Source: Chlamydoabsidia padenii (taxonomy: Eukaryota > Mucoromycota > Mucoromycetes > Mucorales > Cunninghamellaceae). Taken from it: 64,000 nt of DNA. The stretch is taken from contig JAIWND010000001.1 of NCBI GenBank assembly GCA_025330725.1, forward strand, positions 1,556,501 through 1,620,500. Reading direction: 5' to 3'. This document shows positions 50,764-62,385 of the stretch, piece after piece. The position numbers and the translations under genes were made by a program. How positions within the stretch are numbered: the first letter of the stretch is position 1; the number at the start of each line of letters is the position of its first letter. The notes beneath the pieces were generated by a model, which searched no databases, had not been told where the DNA came from, and saw only the letters and a list, made by a program, of their open reading frames with translations.

Positions 50764-52712
50764 ATGCAAACAATGGCTGAACCTCAAGAAGCCTACGAGG
50801 AAATGATGAATCAAGACACGCCTACGCAGCAACAAGAAGACCACTTACAAAGACCTTCCGCCCTCTTAATCATTGAACGAGGCTCTTTACCTTTAACACT
50901 TCAGGATGGTTTAAGAAAACTAATACAACATGTCCCTTATTGCAATCTCGTCTATGAAGAAGCAATTCCACAAGGATACTCTGGAGTAAAATGGTATACA
51001 AGGTAAAAATAAAAAATAAAAAAATAAAAAGGAACTGACGGAGCCTTCATATATGATGTAACTTACACCCCGATTTATGCAGATTCCAATATGATTCCAA
51101 CCTCAGACAGGGCCAGTTAGTCGTCACCAGTCAAGACACATCATTTGAAACCCACCACCGAAATGAAACCATTATACGATATAGCCGATCCATAGAAGGT
51201 AAGAATAGTAATAATATAGAATCTCATATACTGACCTTTTTTTTGCAATAAAGCTTTCCGTGGTATTGGTCGTCTTTTAGGTGCAATCCGGGATCCTTTG
51301 ATCTTCTCTGGCAAACGTGATCACCTGATTAACTTTACAGAACAAGCACACTTTGATACCCAAGGGTAAGTAGTATATAATCTTTGAAACTATATGATGG
51401 ACCAACTCTTTCAACCTCTTTGATTTGTGTTTAGTGTGATGATTGACTGTAGTCGAAATGGTGTCCTCAAAGTGAAAAGCGTCCAACAACTACTATGCTA
51501 TATGGCCATGATGGGACTAAATATGTTACAACTCTACACAGAAGACACCTACGAAGTAAGTATCAAGATAAAAAGAGTGACATCGGTAAACTGACTGACG
51601 TCTTTATATATATATATATATATATTATAGATTGAAGGCGAACCAATGTTTGGCTATATGAGGGGTAGATACACATCAAGGGAATTACGCCGAATCGACG
51701 ACTACGCTTATGATTTGTAAGTTATCAAACTAGAAATCATCATCATTAACAAATATGATTGACTAACCTTCTAATATAAGAGGAATCGAAGTAATTCCTT
51801 GTATACAAACCTTAGGACATCTGGGTCAAATTCTCCAATGGCCACATTATGCATATCTTTGTGATAACAGTGAAGTTTTATTGGCCGAATCCGAAGCAAC
51901 CTATGAATTCATTGAAAAAATGATCAGTGCTGCTACTGGACCATTCCGATCCAAGCGTATTCATCTTGGTATGGATGAGGTAAACCAGCAAATCAAATTT
52001 AAGCTATGTGGATAACGAACTAACTTTATGATTATTTCTTATAGGCATATGGATTAGGCGAAGGAAGATATCGTCAATTATATGGATACAAGGAACCGAC
52101 ACAAATTTTTGTCCATCATTTACGACGTGTCATGGAAATCTGCTCAAGGTATAATCTGGAGCCTATGATTTGGTCCGACAGTAAGTGAAAGGGGGTGATG
52201 AAGAATACCAATAACTAACACTCTTTTTCTTTTCTTTTTTTTTTTACGCTTTATAGTGCTCTTCTGTCTTGCTGCAAAAAGCAATTCCCTGCAAGGATAC
52301 TATGATCAAGGCAACAACCCAGCAACTCCAGAACTAGTTGAAAGTATGCCTACTGGTATTGATTTGATCTTTTGGGACTATTACCACACTGGTGAAGATG
52401 TTTATGAACAGAAATTGCAACAACATCGTGATCTTGGATGCTCACAACCATGGTTAGCGTGTAAGTATATGAATTATAAAAGTGAATGTAGACTAATCTT
52501 TATATACTTTTGTTTTGTTTAATGTTTCTATAGGCGCAGCATGGACATGGAGTCGCTTTTGGACAGCATTACCGTTTACCTTCCAAACCATCCGAGCAAG
52601 TACTTTGGCAGCCAAGAACAAGGATACTGGAGTCAAGAATGCATTCATTACCATCTGGGGTGATGAAGGCAACGAATGTGACATGTAAGTAAAGACATAT
52701 CTCTCTCTCTCT

Positions 52713-52748
<36 letters not shown>

Positions 52749-53946
52749 AAAAACATAAAGTTACTTACTCTACATTTTACTTGATCTAGATTCTCCTCAT
52801 TGCCTGGACTCTACTACTATGCTCAACTAGGATATTGCGAAAACGATGACGTGGACTTGACCATTCTCAAACAAAACTTTGGTAAAGTATTCATCAATTC
52901 ATTCGAGTGTGTACTAATCATCTTTATCTATTCACCTTCTATTTGGGGAAAAGATGCTATCTGTGGTGCCAACTTTGATGACTGGGTGTACGCTTCCAAG
53001 GTAACACTAAAAACCGAAGAATTATTAACGATGAAGGAGCATATTTTAACTGTTTTGTTGTTTTTAGATTGATGATAGCCCCTCTGGAAATCCTATTACT
53101 TCAAGGAGTCATTTCTGTGCTAATCCTTCGAAATGGTTACTTTGGGAAGGTAAGTCTGTCGTGTCAACTGTTTTAATCATAACTACAAACAAAATTATGC
53201 TCTAACATCCACCATTTATTGTTATAGATCCTATTCTCGGTTTTCTGACACCACAATACATTGATGAAGATCTGGAAACACACTATGGTCAAATAGCCGA
53301 TCACTTATTCACATCACTCAAGGAATCTTGTGGAGGGAACGAAGCAGCCAACAGTCAACGGGATGATGGAAACAATGGAAAACTCAAGAACAGCAGAAAT
53401 GACAACACCATGCACTTTGATGTTCAACAATCACTCACCAATCGAAACATCAACTACCCTCTCAATACAAGGCTAGAACTTCCTGCGCGCGTGGCTCTTG
53501 TGCTATCACTGAAATGTCATTTACGTGAACGATGTGCTACCGTCTATCGCTTACGAGACTATGGACAACTGTACGATCTGGCAACAGGGCGATTGACTCG
53601 ACTGATTGAAGCAGTGGATGATCTTTGGCAATATCATCGTAAGCTATGGATGAACATGTATAAACCTTTCGGTTGGGAAGTGCTTGAACTACGCTATGGT
53701 GGGTTGCGGACTCGACTGTCAACCATGCGTTATCAAATCATGGGTTACTTGGAAAAACAAAGTAACATCAAGACAACTGATTTGGATTTGGATCTGGTGG
53801 GCGGTATCAACAGTGATGATGATGATGATGATGATTGTGGTAGTTTAGCGGAACTCGATGTGGATTTGCAATGCTTATTTTATGGATCCAAGACAAACAT
53901 GCTGTTAGATTATTCCCGTGTATCAACCCCTTCTCGCCCTGGTTAA
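50764..53946 (+). CDS. HEXD: hexosaminidase D-like GH20 glycosidase
   Basis: Multi-exon gene (about 11 exons) from ATG 50764 (MQTMAEPQEAYEEMMNQDTP; a second ATG follows at 50773) to TAA 53944-53946. The GH20 barrel shows FRGIGRLLGAIRD, MIDCSRNGVLKVKSVQQLLC, MGLNMLQLYTEDTYEIEGEP, IQTLGHLGQILQWP and the catalytic Asp-Glu in RIHLGMDEAYGLGEGRYRQL; AAWTWSRFWTALP and WGDEGNECDMFSSLPGLYYY follow. This matches the nucleocytoplasmic hexosaminidase D group that removes beta-linked GalNAc/GlcNAc. No signal peptide is present, so it is likely cytosolic. A long C-terminal extension ends with an Asp run and a Ser/Pro tail. AATAAA at 54018-54023 is a likely poly(A) signal. Confidence 0.88.
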
Positions 53947-54363
53947 TCCATTTAGTATAACTTTAATCCCCCTTACCCCCTTTACCACTTTAAACTTTTT
54001 TTTTATTACTTTGAAACAATAAACTTTTTTTAATACTGGACTTGATCACAATATGTCGGGGTTTAAATGCTTTTTTTTGCATAATTGTTAAAATAAGGTG
54101 CATGGAGGGAAAACCCATTAGATTGTGTTTGTTTATGAAACCATTAAACATTGGTGTCACATTGGTATGATAAGTGATTGATTGTTTTTGATTTATTGAC
54201 GCCTGTGAAGTGAAGAAAAGGGAGGTGTATGTACGAAGACTATCACTTGTAAAAAAAAAAGAAGACTATGTATCAAAAAGGAGGTGTGTATGTATAGTAT
54301 GTTCCCAAAAAGAAAGAACGAATGCGGCGGGGTTTAAATACAGTGGGGGTTTCGAATGCAGAA
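53947..54363. other. convergent 3' spacer with three GC/ATTT elements
   Basis: Between the hexosaminidase and zinc-finger 3' ends. Contains GTCGGGGTTTAAATGC (54055-54070), GCGGCGGGGTTTAAATAC (54324-54341) and GGGGGTTTCGAATGC (54345-54359). No gene seen. These copies are not promoter-proximal to any supported gene. Confidence 0.5.
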
Positions 54364-54642
54364 TCATTTCAAAGAGGCACTATGAGATAACGATCTTCGA
54401 CGAACACCTTCAAAGGCATTCTGAATAGATAATGCTGTAGGCATAAAGGCTGGATAATCCATAGTATACGGGGATGGTGGATCCGTTGGGGACATTGACA
54501 ATCTTCTAGCTCGAGACGTATCTACTGTGTTGGGTAAAGTTGAGGATACTCTTCGGTGATGAAATAAAGCACAACTTGAAGTGTGTGATGAAAAAGTATT
54601 TGGTTTTTCAAACGTTCGACCACATTTACAACGGAATGGCAT
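54364..54642 (-). CDS. small C2HC-type zinc-finger protein
   Basis: Single-exon ORF of 92 residues from ATG 54640-54642 to TGA 54364-54366. It starts MPFRCKCGRTFEKPNTFSSH then TSSC, a C-x-C...H-x3-C arrangement like a short C2H2-type finger with Cys as the last ligand. The rest is Ser/Pro/Arg-rich (RRLSMSPTDPPSPYTMDYPA, then AFEGVRRRSLSHS) with likely phosphorylation sites. An upstream in-frame ATG (54675) would add MLPSIFSIFSI, less likely. Family not recognised; a nuclear role is a guess. Confidence 0.55.
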   Translation of the reverse strand: MPFRCKCGRTFEKPNTFSSHTSSCALFHHRRVSSTLPNTVDTSRARRLSMSPTDPPSPYTMDYPAFMPTALSIQNAFEGVRRRSLSHSASLK

Positions 54643-55321
54643 AATGGAAAAAATGGAAAAAATGGAAGGAAGCAATTATCAAATGGTCTTGATCAAATTT
54701 ATGTCTTTTTTTTTCTCACTCTTATCACCCGACATTGATGGAGTAGGATTTGTGTCACCCTATATTTAACATGTAATGAGGTCCCGTGTTGGTTGGCAAT
54801 GAGAGAATGCTTGATGCATGTTTTTTTTCAACCCTTAAGGTCGCATGATCTTGATTTCTGATTGGCTAAACTCCTGCCTTAAAAATGCCGCCATTTGAAC
54901 CCCCGCCCTGTCAAACAGTAGGTGCCTGGAATACACAACTCCTGGCAAAAAAGTATAGAATAATATATAAGGATTCATGCAGATAGATGTTCTGATAAGA
55001 AAAGGCTATCTCACATAAAAGGAAGGCCGGGGTTCGAAATACCGCGCAAAGTCTTGTGAACAAGTTGACTCGCTCAATACAATCATAGTGGCTGGTTAAA
55101 GTGTTTACGCCGTAATCATGAACTTTCTCCAAGGAACAAAATGACATGGTCTGTAGATAATCATCAGTGATGCTCTTTTTGAGTAAGCCAATGGGAAAGG
55201 AACAAAAATTCAAACGCCGCCGTTTTAAATTTGTGCAAATATCAGCCCAGGGCGACTGTTCCTTTTTAACTTCTTCCTCTTCTTTTTTTTTTTTTTTTTT
55301 TTTTTTCACTCTTCCACTTTA
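54643..55321. promoter_or_regulatory. zinc-finger/RhoGAP divergent promoter with three dyad elements
   Basis: Three strong copies of the element: GCCATTTGAACCCCCGCC at 54891-54908 (preceded by another GCC), GGGGTTCGAAATACCGCG at 55029-55046, and a double site at 55204-55232 in which AAAATTCAAACG and CGTTTTAAATTT flank a central GCC GC core. In these copies GC boxes lie on both sides of an AT core or the reverse, so they look like dimer sites. The last lies about 90 bp upstream of the RhoGAP start. Confidence 0.5.
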
Positions 55322-57003
55322 ATGGCACCAAAATCTCCTTTACGCTTATCACCCACAAGTCCAGAATACAAGGGCATCTCACAACTTAATATTATATACG
55401 AGGCAGGTAAAGTAGCACCTTTGTTATACTTACTCCATATCATACTTAACTATTGAGTACTTTTATCTAGGCCTCGTTTCCGAGAGTCGACCCATATTGA
55501 TCCTTTGCGCCAACAATCTTCCAAATACTCATACCATCAACTACGATCTGATACTGGCGTAAGTCTACTTTATCCCTTTCAACTTTTTTAAATGACTGAA
55601 CCAACTAACCACTCTTCTTTTTATTCCTTTTAGGTTTTTATTGTCACGGCTGTATGTCTTATTGCCTTCCCAATATACTATCATCAAGATAACTAACAAT
55701 ATCTTTTTTCTTCTTCTTATTGTGGGTAAAATAGAGACGAATTTGTTGAAAACGATTATGTCCTGGTCTTCTTCTCCTCGCCAGCAAAATACCGTCCTTC
55801 TTGGCTATGGCTCTTAAAGGCGTACCGGGCCCTCGACCGAAGATACAAGAAAAACCTCAAGGCGTTATATGTTGTCCACCTAAGCAAAAGCTATCGAATG
55901 ATATTTGATCTGGCCAACAAGATAACAAGGTAAAGAATACATTCCCTTCAATTCTACCACTTGAAACTCACACCTCTTTCTCTCTCTGTCTCTCTCTCTT
56001 TTATAAATAAATATATTATCTAGTCCAAAATTTTCACGAAAACTACGATATCTTCAACGACTAGACGAACTGGAACAACTTGTACAGATTCCAGGCAACA
56101 TGATCCCCAAGTCCGTCATCGACCATGATAAACTCATCCCAAGTCCACCCACCACATTCAAACTCAATAGTATGTCACCAATGCCCTCGGTATCTCTTGC
56201 TTTTGGCCGATCTCTTCAAGACTTGGCTAACATGGAGGGATGGTCGTTGGCATCCGATCCACCTGTACCTCGGGTGGTTCATCAATTGGTCCAACACGTG
56301 CGTGCTAAAGGTAAAAGTCAAATAGATCACTGAAGAAAGATAAGCTTATAAGAGAATGTGTATTTTAGGACTCTGCAAAGAAGGCATCTTTCGAAAATCA
56401 CCAACCAGCGAAGAACTACGACTTGTCAAGGCGAAACTCAACTATGGCGAACCGGTGGATCTCAACAATCATAGTGTGGATGTATCAGCAGCTTTACTCA
56501 AAGTGTTTTTGCGTGAATTGCCGGTACCTGTGATCTCTGTCAAGCAATCTATGGAACTTGATGAACTAGTATCCACATTATCAACATCATCAGGTAAAAG
56601 AGAAGTATAAAGAGAACGACAATAAATTCATGCATCTTTATATATATATATATTATCGTCATTGTTATTATTAGACACAAAGAATGAACGTGATGAAAAG
56701 TCACACCGGTTACAACTCCAATTACAAACCACCTTTGCTCACAAGCCATATGCCTTGGCATTGTTGCGTTACATACTGGTGTTTTTATCGGAGGTGGTAC
56801 AACATTCGGAATCTAACAAGATGACAGCTCATAATCTATCTGTGGTATTCACTCCCAATTTGATCCGCGTCGATGAACCAGCCACCGATAATGCGCCAAT
56901 TAATCAACAAGAGGCTCTGACCAGTGCTGCTCTCTATTTGAAACAAATGAACCAAGGTATTGGTCTGGTGGAAAAGCTGATCCTCAATCAGTGCTGTAAG
57001 TAG
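55322..57003 (+). CDS. RhoGAP with N-terminal CRAL-TRIO-like domain (p50RhoGAP-like)
   Basis: Multi-exon gene from ATG 55322 (MAPKSPLRLSPTSPEYKGIS) to TAG 57001-57003. The N-terminal part (SRPILILCANNLPN, YDLILAFLLSRLDEFVENDY, LLKAYRALDRRYKKNLKALY then VVHLSKSYRMIFDLAN) matches the BNIP2/CRAL-TRIO domain of ARHGAP1/p50RhoGAP. The RhoGAP domain has the arginine finger in CKEGIFRKSPTSEELRLVKA, then AALLKVFLRELPVPVIS, LLRYILVFLSEVVQHSESNK and MTAHNLSVVFTPNLIR. It should stimulate GTP hydrolysis by Rho/Cdc42-type GTPases, affecting polarity and actin. TA and CT runs occur in its introns. Confidence 0.9.
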
Positions 57004-57204
57004 TCTTTAATAAATAGGGTCTAGCCTACTTCCCCTTCCCTTTTTTTTTTTTTTTTTAACTTTTATTTTTATTTTTATTGCATACACACATTGGGTCTCA
57101 GTTGTCTCAGTTTAAAATTATCTATAGGTGGGTTTCAAAAAACATGCACCAATACTATAATAAAATTAAAACATGACATCCTTCTTCTCATCCTTCTTTT
57201 CTCT

Positions 57205-57241
57205 TCTTCTTCTTCTTCTTCTTCTTCTTCTTCTTCTTCTT
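57205..57241. repeat. (TTC)n repeat before the tricalbin start
   Basis: About 12 CTT/TTC units ending 20 bases before the tricalbin ATG. TTTGTAG at 57249-57255 between repeat and ATG could be a splice acceptor, so a 5' UTR intron ending there is possible. Confidence 0.8.
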
Positions 57242-57260
57242 TTGACTCTTTGTAGATACG

Positions 57261-60200
57261 ATGGATGGGATACCAACTTCATCACCGTCCAAGGAGGCAG
57301 CCAACATTGTAAAGGAAACGACACATCCGGATGCGAAGGTCTATACTTTTGATGATCAACTGTCACCCGAAGAAAAGAAAGAATATGTTGAATCGACAGA
57401 TCCTGTGTCTGGTGGAGTATCTACGGTGCCTGGCTCTTCATCAATGGATTCGACAAACAACTCACCATCGACAAGTAGGATCGTACCTGGTGGATTTTCG
57501 GTCAATAACGATACAAGATGCGGATGGACTGATTTCTCAACCTTGCCTAACCCTGGACAAGATCATTTGATGGAGGCCTTGAAGAAATCCTTGACAGAAG
57601 ATCAAATCGCCACAATCTATGCTGGCTCACGACTGGATGATTATCTTCCTGAAGATGGTCTTTTGGCTCAACTTCTTGGTGATGCTTATTTCGGGAAATG
57701 GTTCCATAATGCTGGGGCTCTGGTATTGGCGGTGGTGTTGACATTCATCTTGACCAAACTGGGGGCTGGTTTGTTCGCCTGTCTTACCGTGGGGGGATTT
57801 TTAGGTAGGTCGGGATTCGAAAATCATTTGTTTAAAATGTTAAAAGGTGGCGGCTCTATCTTGCTTTATTAATCTTTTTTCTTTTTTATGATGCAGCAAC
57901 CTATTATCAAACCTCAACTCGACGCTTACGACGAAACATTCGAGATGACATACAACGGGAAATGACTTTACGACAACTGGAAACTGATAATGAATCTGTG
58001 AACTGGATGAACCACTTTATGAGCCGGTTTTGGCTGATCTATGAACCTGTCTTGTCTGCTCAAATCATTGGAACGGCGGATGCGATTCTTAGCGAAAACT
58101 GTCCTTCATTCTTGGACTCTATTCGACTGACTACTTTTACCCTCGGTACCAAGGCTCCTCATATTGAATTTGTTAAGACTTACCCTCGAACTGAACCCAA
58201 CATTGTGGTAAATACTCTCTCCCTCTCTCCCCTGTATATGTCAATTGATACGCTAACATTGTACTTTTAATTTATTTACTTAGTGTATGGATTGGAAAGT
58301 GTCATTCACGCCTACTGATACGACTGACATTTCTACCCGCGATCTGCAATCACATGTGGATCCCAAGATTGTATTATCGATTCGCCTTGGTAAAAAGATG
58401 ATTGGTGCTGGTGTGCCTGTATTACTGGAAGGGATTGCATTCACTGGTCATTTGCGACTCCGAATCAAGATGTTCAATGAATTCCCGCATATTCAATCGG
58501 TGGAAGCCTGCTTTTTGGAAAAACCAATGTTTGATTATATTCTCAAGCCTATTGGTGGTGAATACCTTGGCTTTGATATTAATAACGTAACTACTTGGTT
58601 GAATAAGATTGACCTTTTACTGTGATCTCATATTATCTTTTATTGTAGATTCCTGGACTACAAACATTTGTACAAGATCAAGTACATTCTAACTTGGGCC
58701 CCATGATGTATGCACCCAATGTCTTTACTGTTGATGTTGCGGCTATGATGTCTGGTGCTGATCTGGGTAAGTAAGAAGAATAATCTTTTTTTTTTCCTCA
58801 TAATGATCTAATATCAAATCTATTCTCATAGACTCTGCTAATGGTGTGCTTGCTTTGACTATCCACTCTGGTACTGGCCTCAAATCATCCGACTTTTTGG
58901 GCTCTTTGGATCCCTATTTGACCATTCATGTGGGAAGCGAAAAGAGCAACGAACTTGGTCATACCAAATGCATTGAAGATAACAACAACCCCCAATGGAA
59001 TGAAACGATATTTGTCTTGTTGAATGGCCCAACCGATAATCTTTACCTTAGTGTGAAGGACCGCAACGTGGGAAGAAAGGATGCTGAAGTGGGTATTGCC
59101 TCCATTGATCTTAAAGAACTTGCTGAAACTGATAACTTTTTAGATGGACTGTAAGTAGAACGGACAACAGATTTGAAAATGTATTAACCATCTCTATCTA
59201 TCTATCTATCTATCTCTACCTTAGATCATTAACTGTACTAAATGGTGGCAAGCCCGCTGGTGAAATCAAATGTGACATGCACTACTTCCCTGTGTCAGCC
59301 GAAGAAAAACTAGATGATGGAACTGTGGTCCCTGCTGCAGAATCGGGTAAGCTTGGGAAAAGAAACAAGGTCATTTAGTGTATCGATAGTAACTCTTTAT
59401 ATATGTAGACACTGGTATTATGCAGCTCATGGTATACGAATGTAAAGATCTTGGTAATGGTCAAAAGGTGGATGCTTATGCGGTTATTACTATTGACGGT
59501 GAAGAGAATGTGAAAACGTCGACCTTTAAACGAAGCGCCAACCCTCGCTGGGACAAGAAAACGGAAGTATTCATATCCGACAAGACCAACACAAAACTCA
59601 CGGTGACGATCAAGGAAAGTCAACTTCATGGCGATTCTGTTTTAGGCACTTGGCAATCTACACTCTTGGAGCTTGAAAAATCATTGGCAGTCGGTATCGA
59701 ATGGTTTGGTTTGAAAGGTATTGCTGGCAAGCTGCATTTGGGAATGAAATGGAAACCTACAGTGATGACTGGCTTTACTGGTGGACTTGGTCATGGATCC
59801 TATAAACCTCCCATCGGTGTGGTACGTGCTCACTTTTATGGCGCCCAAGGATTGAAGAATGTGGAAACTTTGACTGGTGGCAAATCTGACCCTTATGTCC
59901 GTGTCTTGACTGGTATGCAAGTGCGTGATCAAACCGATTATATGTTGGACAACCTGGATCCTGAATGGGATACTGCACTCTATGTACCTGTACACTCTCT
60001 TCGTGAAGATCTGGTGTTTGAAGTGATGGATTACAACGATACTTCCAAGGATAAATCTCTGGGACTGGTGGACTTTAAGCTCAAGCAAATCGTCAAAGAA
60101 ACGGTGAACGAAGAAACAGCACAAAAGGTATATGAAGCTCTGGAACCTGTGGATCGCTGGATGGACCTCACTAACGCTCAACGCAAACCCGGCAAAGGCA

Positions 60201-61909
60201 GAATTCATTGCAATGTATCATTCTACCCTACTTTGGATTTGGCCAAGTCAGCAGCTGAAGTTGAGGCAATGGAAGAAAAAGAAGAAACGGCTCAAGACAC
60301 CTCTGACCAAGCCAAGGACACGACTTTGGATAATAGCGATACTCCTTCGGCCAGCGAACGACAAGATAAAGATGTACATGGCGAAGATGTTATCTATGAA
60401 TCCTCTGATAGTAATGTTATCAATCTCTCAAAATACACTGCTGGTGTGCTCACAGTAAAAATGCATGGTGCTGACATTCCTGGAAACACAAGCAAGGTGG
60501 TGGCCGAACTCTTGGTCAATAGCTATGAACCTCAATACAAGACCTTGCCTCAAAAGGGATCCTCCATCGAATTTAAGGAAACTGGTGATGCCTTTGTCAA
60601 GGAATTGGATTTCTCAAATGTGGTTATTCAGCTCGTCAAATACACTCAGAAGAAGGAACAATCTATTGTCGGTCATTGTACTCTCTCGATGGCGAAGGTG
60701 CTCGATATCGTCATGGAACAACAACGGGCGGAATTGAAAGCCAAGGGTGATGGTGAAGAAAAGGACGACGCACAATTGGACTATGGTCATGAATTCAAGC
60801 TACTCAATACTGACGGTGGGACTATTCGACTCAGCTTTAACTATACTCCTGTGGTACAGTACACTTTGCGCCCTGAAGAAAGTATGGAAAATCAAGGTAA
60901 TCTGACTGTCACCCCTGTGTCTGCAAATCATCTCAAATCGGCCGATCGTAACGGAAAGAGTGACCCTTATGTCGTATTTACTCTTAACGGTGCCAAAGTA
61001 TACAAGACGGATGTTTACAAGAAAACTCTCAATCCTGAATTCAACTCTAAAAAGGAAACATTCATTGTGCCTGTGGTAAGTTGTGATATAGAAAAAAGAA
61101 AACTAAATGCTTTTATAATAACCTCTCTCTCTCTCTTTTGATTCATATAGCCACGACGTATTGGATCAGTGTTGGAGGCTGTTATCTATGATTGGGATCA
61201 ACTTGGCGACAACGAAGAACTGGGCCGTGGTGTGATCAACTTTACGAGTGACGTTTTGGAAAGCTTTGAAGCCAAGGAACTCGAGGTACAACTGTCAGAA
61301 GGTGACTCGATCCTAAAAGTGCGACTTTTGTGGCAACCTCAATTGATAAAACGTGAACGTCAAGGCACTTCCTTATTGGGCTCAACAACCCGGGCTTTTA
61401 CTGCAGTCCCTGGCCATGCATTAGGTGCTGGTGTCTCGCTCGCTGGTGATGCTGTTGGATTGGGTGGCAAGATGCTTGGTACTGGTGGAAGAGCTCTTGG
61501 TAATGGTGGAAAGGCGGTCTTTGGTGGTGTTGGGAAATTCGGTAGTGGCATCCGTGGTTTTGGTAGCAAGTTGGGTGGTCCTCCACGTCCCTCTGTGATT
61601 CAAGAAACTCCTCCTGATGATGATGAAATGACAAACAAGAATCAAGTAGAAACGGATGTCTCGGATGAGGTTGTCAAACCTTTGTCTCCTGTAGATGGCC
61701 GGCGTAGTATTGATACGGTACATTCGACGTCCAATGTATCTACCATCCGCCACAATGAAGCCATCAAGGTCTATATTATTGGTGCTCGTGGTCTGAAGGA
61801 TTCTTTGGATTGTTATGTCCGTGTCAAGAACAACAATAAACGGTCCCTCTATAAGACAAATCATATTAAAAAGAACTCTACACCCGAATGGTAAGGAAGA
61901 CAAAGATCA

Positions 61910-61940
<31 letters not shown>

Positions 61941-62179
61941 GTGATTCATGCTAACTTTTTTAATCACGATATAGGAACGAAACTTTCATGACCAATGTCA
62001 AACCAACAGACAAGACCATGGAATTCAAGGTGCGTACAAAAGGCAAACTGACTGACCACGATGTGGGAACGGTAACTTTACCCATGGATCAACCCTTTGA
62101 AGGCTGGCTTCCCTTGATTGAAGGTACTGGTGAACTCAACATTCGTATCGACATTCCCTCCATCATACAGAACAAATAG
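57261..62179 (+). CDS. tricalbin / extended synaptotagmin (SMP plus multiple C2 domains)
   Basis: Multi-exon gene from ATG 57261 to TAG 62177-62179, roughly 1,400-1,500 residues. After an acidic N-terminus comes a membrane hairpin (AGALVLAVVLTFILTKLGAG then LFACLTVGGFLATYY), the lipid-transfer SMP domain (NWMNHFMSRFWLIYEPVLSA to about residue 430), then at least five C2 modules: GVLALTIHSGTGLKSSDFLG, GIMQLMVYECKDLGNGQKVD, GVVRAHFYGAQGLKNVETLT, GNLTVTPVSANHLKSADRNG and IKVYIIGARGLKDSLDCYVR, with a diverged C2-like GVLTVKMHGADIPGN in between. A Gly-rich repeat lies before the last C2. Tricalbins tether ER to plasma membrane and move lipids, some with Ca2+. The intron at 57804-57896 holds GTCGGGATTCGAAAAT near 57809. 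Poly(A)-like AATAATAAAC lies near 62239. Confidence 0.93.
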
Positions 62180-62300
62180 TATAGGATACATTCATTTTTA
62201 TTTAAGCATTAATCTCTTAATAGCCTATGTATTCTTTTAATAATAAACTTCTTAATCAATGCATTTTAAATCTGGTGGTGCTCTAATTACTGGCCCATTT

Positions 62301-62318
62301 GGCGGGATTTGAAAACGG
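62301..62318. promoter_or_regulatory. recurring GC/ATTT element upstream of uL23
   Basis: GGCGGGATTTGAAAACGG, 68 bp upstream of the uL23 start codon and 122 bp after the tricalbin stop. Near-consensus copy at about the same distance from the start as in eL43 (73 bp) and TAF13 (68 bp). Confidence 0.55.
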
Positions 62319-62385
62319 AATTCACGGAGTCAAAAAGTACGGAAGGGGTGAATTTTTGAACTGTCTTCTCTCCCTTATTGACGAA

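Noticed and set aside
55027..55047. GGTTCGAAAT resembling a tRNA T-loop/B box
   Set aside because: No acceptor, D-arm or anticodon stem can be folded around it; the site fits the dispersed GC/ATTT element better.
59681..60208. 175-codon minus-strand ORF in tricalbin
   Set aside because: Antisense shadow of C2-domain coding sequence.
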